The translations under genes were made by a program, and so were the position numbers. From NCBI GenBank assembly GCA_903924445.1, contig CAIYBQ010000621.1, positions 1 through 8,544 of the forward strand: a DNA stretch of 8,544 nucleotides, given 5' to 3'. Positions 6,017 through 8,544 of this stretch are shown here, piece by piece (the first letter of the stretch is position 1; every line of letters begins with the position of its first letter). Below the pieces are notes generated by a model, which was not told where the DNA came from, ran no database searches, and worked only from the letters and a program-made list of their open reading frames with translations. Source of the DNA: an uncultured Armatimonadota bacterium. GTDB lineage: Bacteria; Armatimonadota; Armatimonadia; Armatimonadales; Armatimonadaceae.

Positions 6017-7174
6017 ATGGCAACCCGGACGCACTACCAGACATTCGAGATCACGCCGACGGCTACCGCGGATGAAATTAAGCGGCGCTACCGTGAGCTT
6101 GCGCGTACCTACCATCCGGATGTCAACACGGGAGACCCAGGCGCAGCTCGGAAGTTTGCCGCCATCGCGGATGCGTACCGTATCCTCGGGGATGCCGATG
6201 CGCGGGCGGTCTACGATGCCGAACTGTTAATGCAAGCGCGGGCTGCACGTCCGGCGCCACCCCCGCAGGCTCAGACGCAGCGAAGTGCAGGCACAGGTGG
6301 AGGCGCTCGTCCACAGCCGCAAAATGTCCAGGCAGCTCACATCGAGTCCGAAAAATACGCTGAGCTTGCCCGAAAGTGCTATTTTCAGGGACGCTTTATC
6401 GAGGCGAAAGAACACGCCATCCGCTCGCTCTCTCATAATCACCGAAATGCGATGGCGCAGGAAATTATGGGGGATGTGTACATGCAGCAGGGCCGCCTCG
6501 ATGATGCCGCCAAGCACTACACATTTTGTCTGCAGTTTGACCAGTTCAATGGATCTGCCCGGATGAAACTTGAGCGCCTCCATCGGACAACAAGCCGTTC
6601 GGCGCACGTGCAGCCTCCCCGCGGCGGCGGTGCCCATCATGGTGCGTTTCTCTCACGCAAGCAACAAAAGCTACAGGCCCTGATCAAGCTGGTGGGATAT
6701 TCGGCTGCCATCATGATGATCGGCTTCTGGTACCTCAGCGAGCCAAACTACCCAAGCGCTGGAATCGACTTCGTGAAGACGTGGAGCATCCAGTTCATGC
6801 TGATGGCAGTGGCCATTGGCGGGTGGCTCGGTTTGATTCAGTCAGTGACCGGGGATGTTCGGCGCTTTGAGGATGAGTTTCTCATCGGAGGCGGGCATGC
6901 TGCCGCTGGCGGATTTCCAGCCGGACCCGCGCTTCTTGTTCTCGGAGTTGTGTTCTATCCGCTTGGGATGCTGTCGCATATCGGCATCACCCTTGTGCAG
7001 GATGGTTTCCACCGCTCGGTTGGGATGCTTTACGGTACAGTGACGGCAGCCGGGTTGATGCTCGCTGTCTTTGGTGGTGCCGGCTTCGGCGAAACATTGG
7101 CCTTCGGAGGAAACATCCTTTTCCTTGGGCACATTTTCGGCAGGTTACTGGGGGACTTCTTCCGCGGCGACTAG
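6017..7174 (+). CDS. J-domain/TPR membrane protein (DnaJ-like)
   Basis: This 385-residue protein has an unusual layout. A J domain fills residues 6-68, with helix II IKRRYRELARTY and an intact HPD motif at 33-35, so it should stimulate a DnaK-type ATPase. A Pro/Gln/Gly-rich linker runs about 76-108. Two TPR-like repeats follow at about 111-144 and 145-178 (CYFQGRFIEAKEHAIRS; VYMQQGRLDDAAKHY). The C-terminal half (224-385) has hydrophobic segments near 224-240, 258-276, 303-322 and 334-353, and possibly 360-378, with no cysteine zinc-finger or CTD substrate domains of classical DnaJ. The soluble parts are presumably cytoplasmic because DnaK is. It begins 9 bp after the second platform gene, so it is probably in the same operon and may assist assembly of that membrane machine. 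This role is inference from position only. Confidence 0.87.
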   Translation: MATRTHYQTFEITPTATADEIKRRYRELARTYHPDVNTGDPGAARKFAAIADAYRILGDADARAVYDAELLMQARAARPAPPPQAQTQRSAGTGGGARPQPQNVQAAHIESEKYAELARKCYFQGRFIEAKEHAIRSLSHNHRNAMAQEIMGDVYMQQGRLDDAAKHYTFCLQFDQFNGSARMKLERLHRTTSRSAHVQPPRGGGAHHGAFLSRKQQKLQALIKLVGYSAAIMMIGFWYLSEPNYPSAGIDFVKTWSIQFMLMAVAIGGWLGLIQSVTGDVRRFEDEFLIGGGHAAAGGFPAGPALLVLGVVFYPLGMLSHIGITLVQDGFHRSVGMLYGTVTAAGLMLAVFGGAGFGETLAFGGNILFLGHIFGRLLGDFFRGD

Positions 7175-7203
7175 GCAATCGCCTGGAGCGGTTTCTACTT
7201 GGC

Positions 7204-7211
7204 AAGGAGGG
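7204..7211 (+). promoter_or_regulatory. Strong Shine-Dalgarno site of the dienelactone hydrolase-family gene
   Basis: AAGGAGGG lies 7 nt before the ATG at 7219, close to the ideal anti-16S match, and fixes this start over the in-frame Met11. No -10 box was recognised between the preceding stop (7174) and this site, so the gene may be read from the upstream operon. Confidence 0.85.
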
Positions 7212-7218
7212 TGGATCA

Positions 7219-8088
7219 ATGGAACTTGAGAACGATAAGTGGGTCCCGATGGACGCTGCTGTCTCACGACGGACACTGGTTTCCGGACTGATTGGCGCCG
7301 GGTTTGCAGTCGCAGTTTCCCCTGTGGAAGGATGCTACGTGCAGACAAGCCCGGATGGCCTCGATGCCGGCATGAAGACCTTCAAGTGCGCAGATAACGT
7401 GGAAATGAATGTCTACGTTGCACATCCAAAAGGTGCCAAAAAAGCTCCCGTCATCGTCATCATCCAGGAAATCTTCGGGCTGCATGAGCATATTCAGGAT
7501 GTCTGCCGCCGCTTTGCAAAGCTAGGTTTCTATGCAGTAGCCCCAAATCTGTATCAACGCCAAGGGGATGCAACCAAGGCCCCGATGAGCTCCATCATGG
7601 CGGATATAGTCTCCAAAGTACCGGATGCACAGGTGATGTCTGATATCGATTCTCTGATGGACTGGGTTGGTAAGCAAAAGCAGGCGGATGCAAAGAAGGC
7701 TGGAATCACAGGATTCTGCTGGGGCGGACGCGTTGTCTGGCTTGCGTGCGCACATGGAACCCGCTTCAAGGCTGGGGCTGCGTGGTACGGCCGCCTCGAT
7801 GGCAACCGAACTGCCCTCACACCAACACAGCCACTCGATATCGCAACCAAGCTCAAAGCACCTGTTTTGGGACTTTATGGTGCCAAGGATGGCGGCATAC
7901 CGTTGACACAAATCGATGCCATGAAAGCTATCCTTCCAAAGACGGGAATCTCTGGGGAGTTTGTCGTTTACTCCGAAGCTGGGCATGGATTCCACGCGGA
8001 TTACCGGCCAAGCTACCGCGCGGATGATGCCGCTGATGGCGTAAAGCGCCTGGTTGCACACTTTGCTAAGAATGGAGTTAAGGCATGA
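7219..8088 (+). CDS. Dienelactone hydrolase-family alpha/beta hydrolase with Tat-like signal
   Basis: This 289-residue protein begins with a twin-arginine leader: SRRTLV at 16-21, then a hydrophobic stretch to about 34. It is therefore probably exported folded across the inner membrane. The mature part is an alpha/beta hydrolase of the DLH type. The catalytic triad is visible as Cys167 in GFCWGG, Asp224 in GAKDGGIP and His256 in AGHGFH, with the family glutamate at Glu84 (QEIFGL). Classical DLH opens dienelactone in chlorocatechol breakdown, but exported relatives have mostly unknown substrates, and no aromatic degradation genes are near. Cys39 in VEGC resembles a lipobox only poorly. It lies 44 bp after the J-domain gene and overlaps the thioredoxin-fold gene by 4 bp (ATGA), so those two are translationally coupled. 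Confidence 0.92.
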   Translation: MELENDKWVPMDAAVSRRTLVSGLIGAGFAVAVSPVEGCYVQTSPDGLDAGMKTFKCADNVEMNVYVAHPKGAKKAPVIVIIQEIFGLHEHIQDVCRRFAKLGFYAVAPNLYQRQGDATKAPMSSIMADIVSKVPDAQVMSDIDSLMDWVGKQKQADAKKAGITGFCWGGRVVWLACAHGTRFKAGAAWYGRLDGNRTALTPTQPLDIATKLKAPVLGLYGAKDGGIPLTQIDAMKAILPKTGISGEFVVYSEAGHGFHADYRPSYRADDAADGVKRLVAHFAKNGVKA

Positions 8089-8544
8089 TGCTCGGAATCA
8101 TTACGATGGTTGCGTTGATCGGAACTCTGGGGGCTCAGGGCACACCGGCAACCCCGACCACACCTGCAACAAAGCAGACATCGTCCGCTGCTGTTCAGGC
8201 TCCTGCAGTTGCTCCAAAGGACGCGGATATCCTCATCAAGGATGCTCTTGCGGATGCCAAAAAGTCTGGTCGTGTCGTTTTTGTGCGCTTTACAGCAACC
8301 TGGTGTGGCTGGTGCCGCTTGATGGAAAAGACATTGGATGAACCAGCGGTCCGTGAGCGCTTTGACAAGCAGTTTGTAGTCGTCACCCTCGATGTGCTCG
8401 AGCAAGGCCCAAAGAAGCCATTTGAAAATCCAAATGGCGAGAAGTGGCTGAACAGTCTTGGCGGCGCAGGTGGCGGTATTCCATTTTTTGCGACATTGGA
8501 TGCCAAAGGGAAGAAGCTAGTCGACTCTAACCTCCTGCCAACCG
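8085..8544 (+). CDS. Exported thioredoxin-fold protein (DsbD-C-terminal/thioredoxin_7-like), C-terminus cut off
   Basis: The first 153 residues are present; the gene leaves the window on the right. A short hydrophobic N-terminus (MMLGIITMVALIGTLGAQG) looks like a signal peptide or anchor, followed by a Thr/Ala/Pro-rich spacer to about 44. The thioredoxin fold begins near 47 and carries the redox motif Trp73-Cys74-Gly75-Trp76-Cys77, followed by the LMEKTL helix seen in DsbD C-terminal-like and thioredoxin_7 proteins, and a probable cis-proline at Pro133 (GGIPFF). It is expected to act in thiol reduction or exchange outside the cytoplasm; the partner is unknown. The first of two adjacent ATG codons overlaps the previous stop, and GGAG at 8074-8077 serves either. 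Coupling to the exported Cys-dependent hydrolase upstream suggests it could keep that active-site cysteine reduced, which is inference. Confidence 0.87.
   Translation, partial: MMLGIITMVALIGTLGAQGTPATPTTPATKQTSSAAVQAPAVAPKDADILIKDALADAKKSGRVVFVRFTATWCGWCRLMEKTLDEPAVRERFDKQFVVVTLDVLEQGPKKPFENPNGEKWLNSLGGAGGGIPFFATLDAKGKKLVDSNLLPT

Noticed and set aside
7166..7186. Small hairpins after the J-domain gene (CTAGGC/GCCTGG around AATC, or GGCGA/TCGCC) as a terminator or attenuator.
   Set aside because: The stems are only 5-6 bp, compete with one another, and are followed by only three T in a row; this is too weak to call a terminator.
7324..7338. A lipobox (VEGC, Cys39) making the DLH-family protein a Tat lipoprotein.
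   Set aside because: Glu at the -2 position is unlike known lipoboxes; ordinary signal peptidase cleavage is more likely.

Overview
The window looks like ordinary chromosomal DNA of a moderately GC-rich (roughly 55%) bacterium. It holds nine protein genes, two of them cut by the window edges, and no RNA gene, CRISPR array, insertion sequence or phage gene. A type II secretion/type IV pilus platform gene pair, a Tat-like leader and a secreted thioredoxin-fold protein suggest a diderm. The phylum cannot be fixed from this stretch. The mix of clear Shine-Dalgarno sites with promoters placed 6 bp in front of a start codon is compatible with groups that use leaderless mRNAs (Deinococcota, for example), and Armatimonadota is a plausible guess, but this is inference.

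Left part (1-1866): a minus-strand pair encodes a nucleotide pyrophosphatase/phosphodiesterase-family enzyme (cut by the left edge) and, upstream of it, a pterin-4a-carbinolamine dehydratase. Facing away across only 34 bp is a plus-strand PhnP-like metallo-beta-lactamase-fold hydrolase, closed by a strong intrinsic terminator at 1897-1927. The gap 1867-2065 holds that terminator and a good ribosome binding site for the next gene, but no gene.

Middle (2066-3462): a RadC-family JAMM-domain protein on the plus strand converges, with a 17-bp gap, on a minus-strand translin-family gene. Translin proteins are best known as the eukaryotic/archaeal C3PO RNA nuclease family, so a well-preserved bacterial copy with its acidic active-site positions filled is the most interesting gene here.

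Right part (3503-8544): divergent from the translin gene across 40 bp lies a tightly packed plus-strand run: two non-identical PilC/GspF-type inner-membrane platform proteins, then a membrane protein combining a J domain, TPR repeats and four or five hydrophobic segments (gaps of 6 and 9 bp, so very probably one operon). After 44 bp come a Tat-signal dienelactone hydrolase-family protein and a secreted thioredoxin-fold protein (4-bp ATGA overlap), the latter cut by the right edge.

The least explained parts are the bacterial translin homologue, the J-TPR-membrane protein linked to two platform proteins, and a repeated promoter layout in which a TANNNT -10 box sits exactly 6 bp before the start codon at three genes. 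Two of these promoters are back to back between the translin gene and the pilus/secretion operon.
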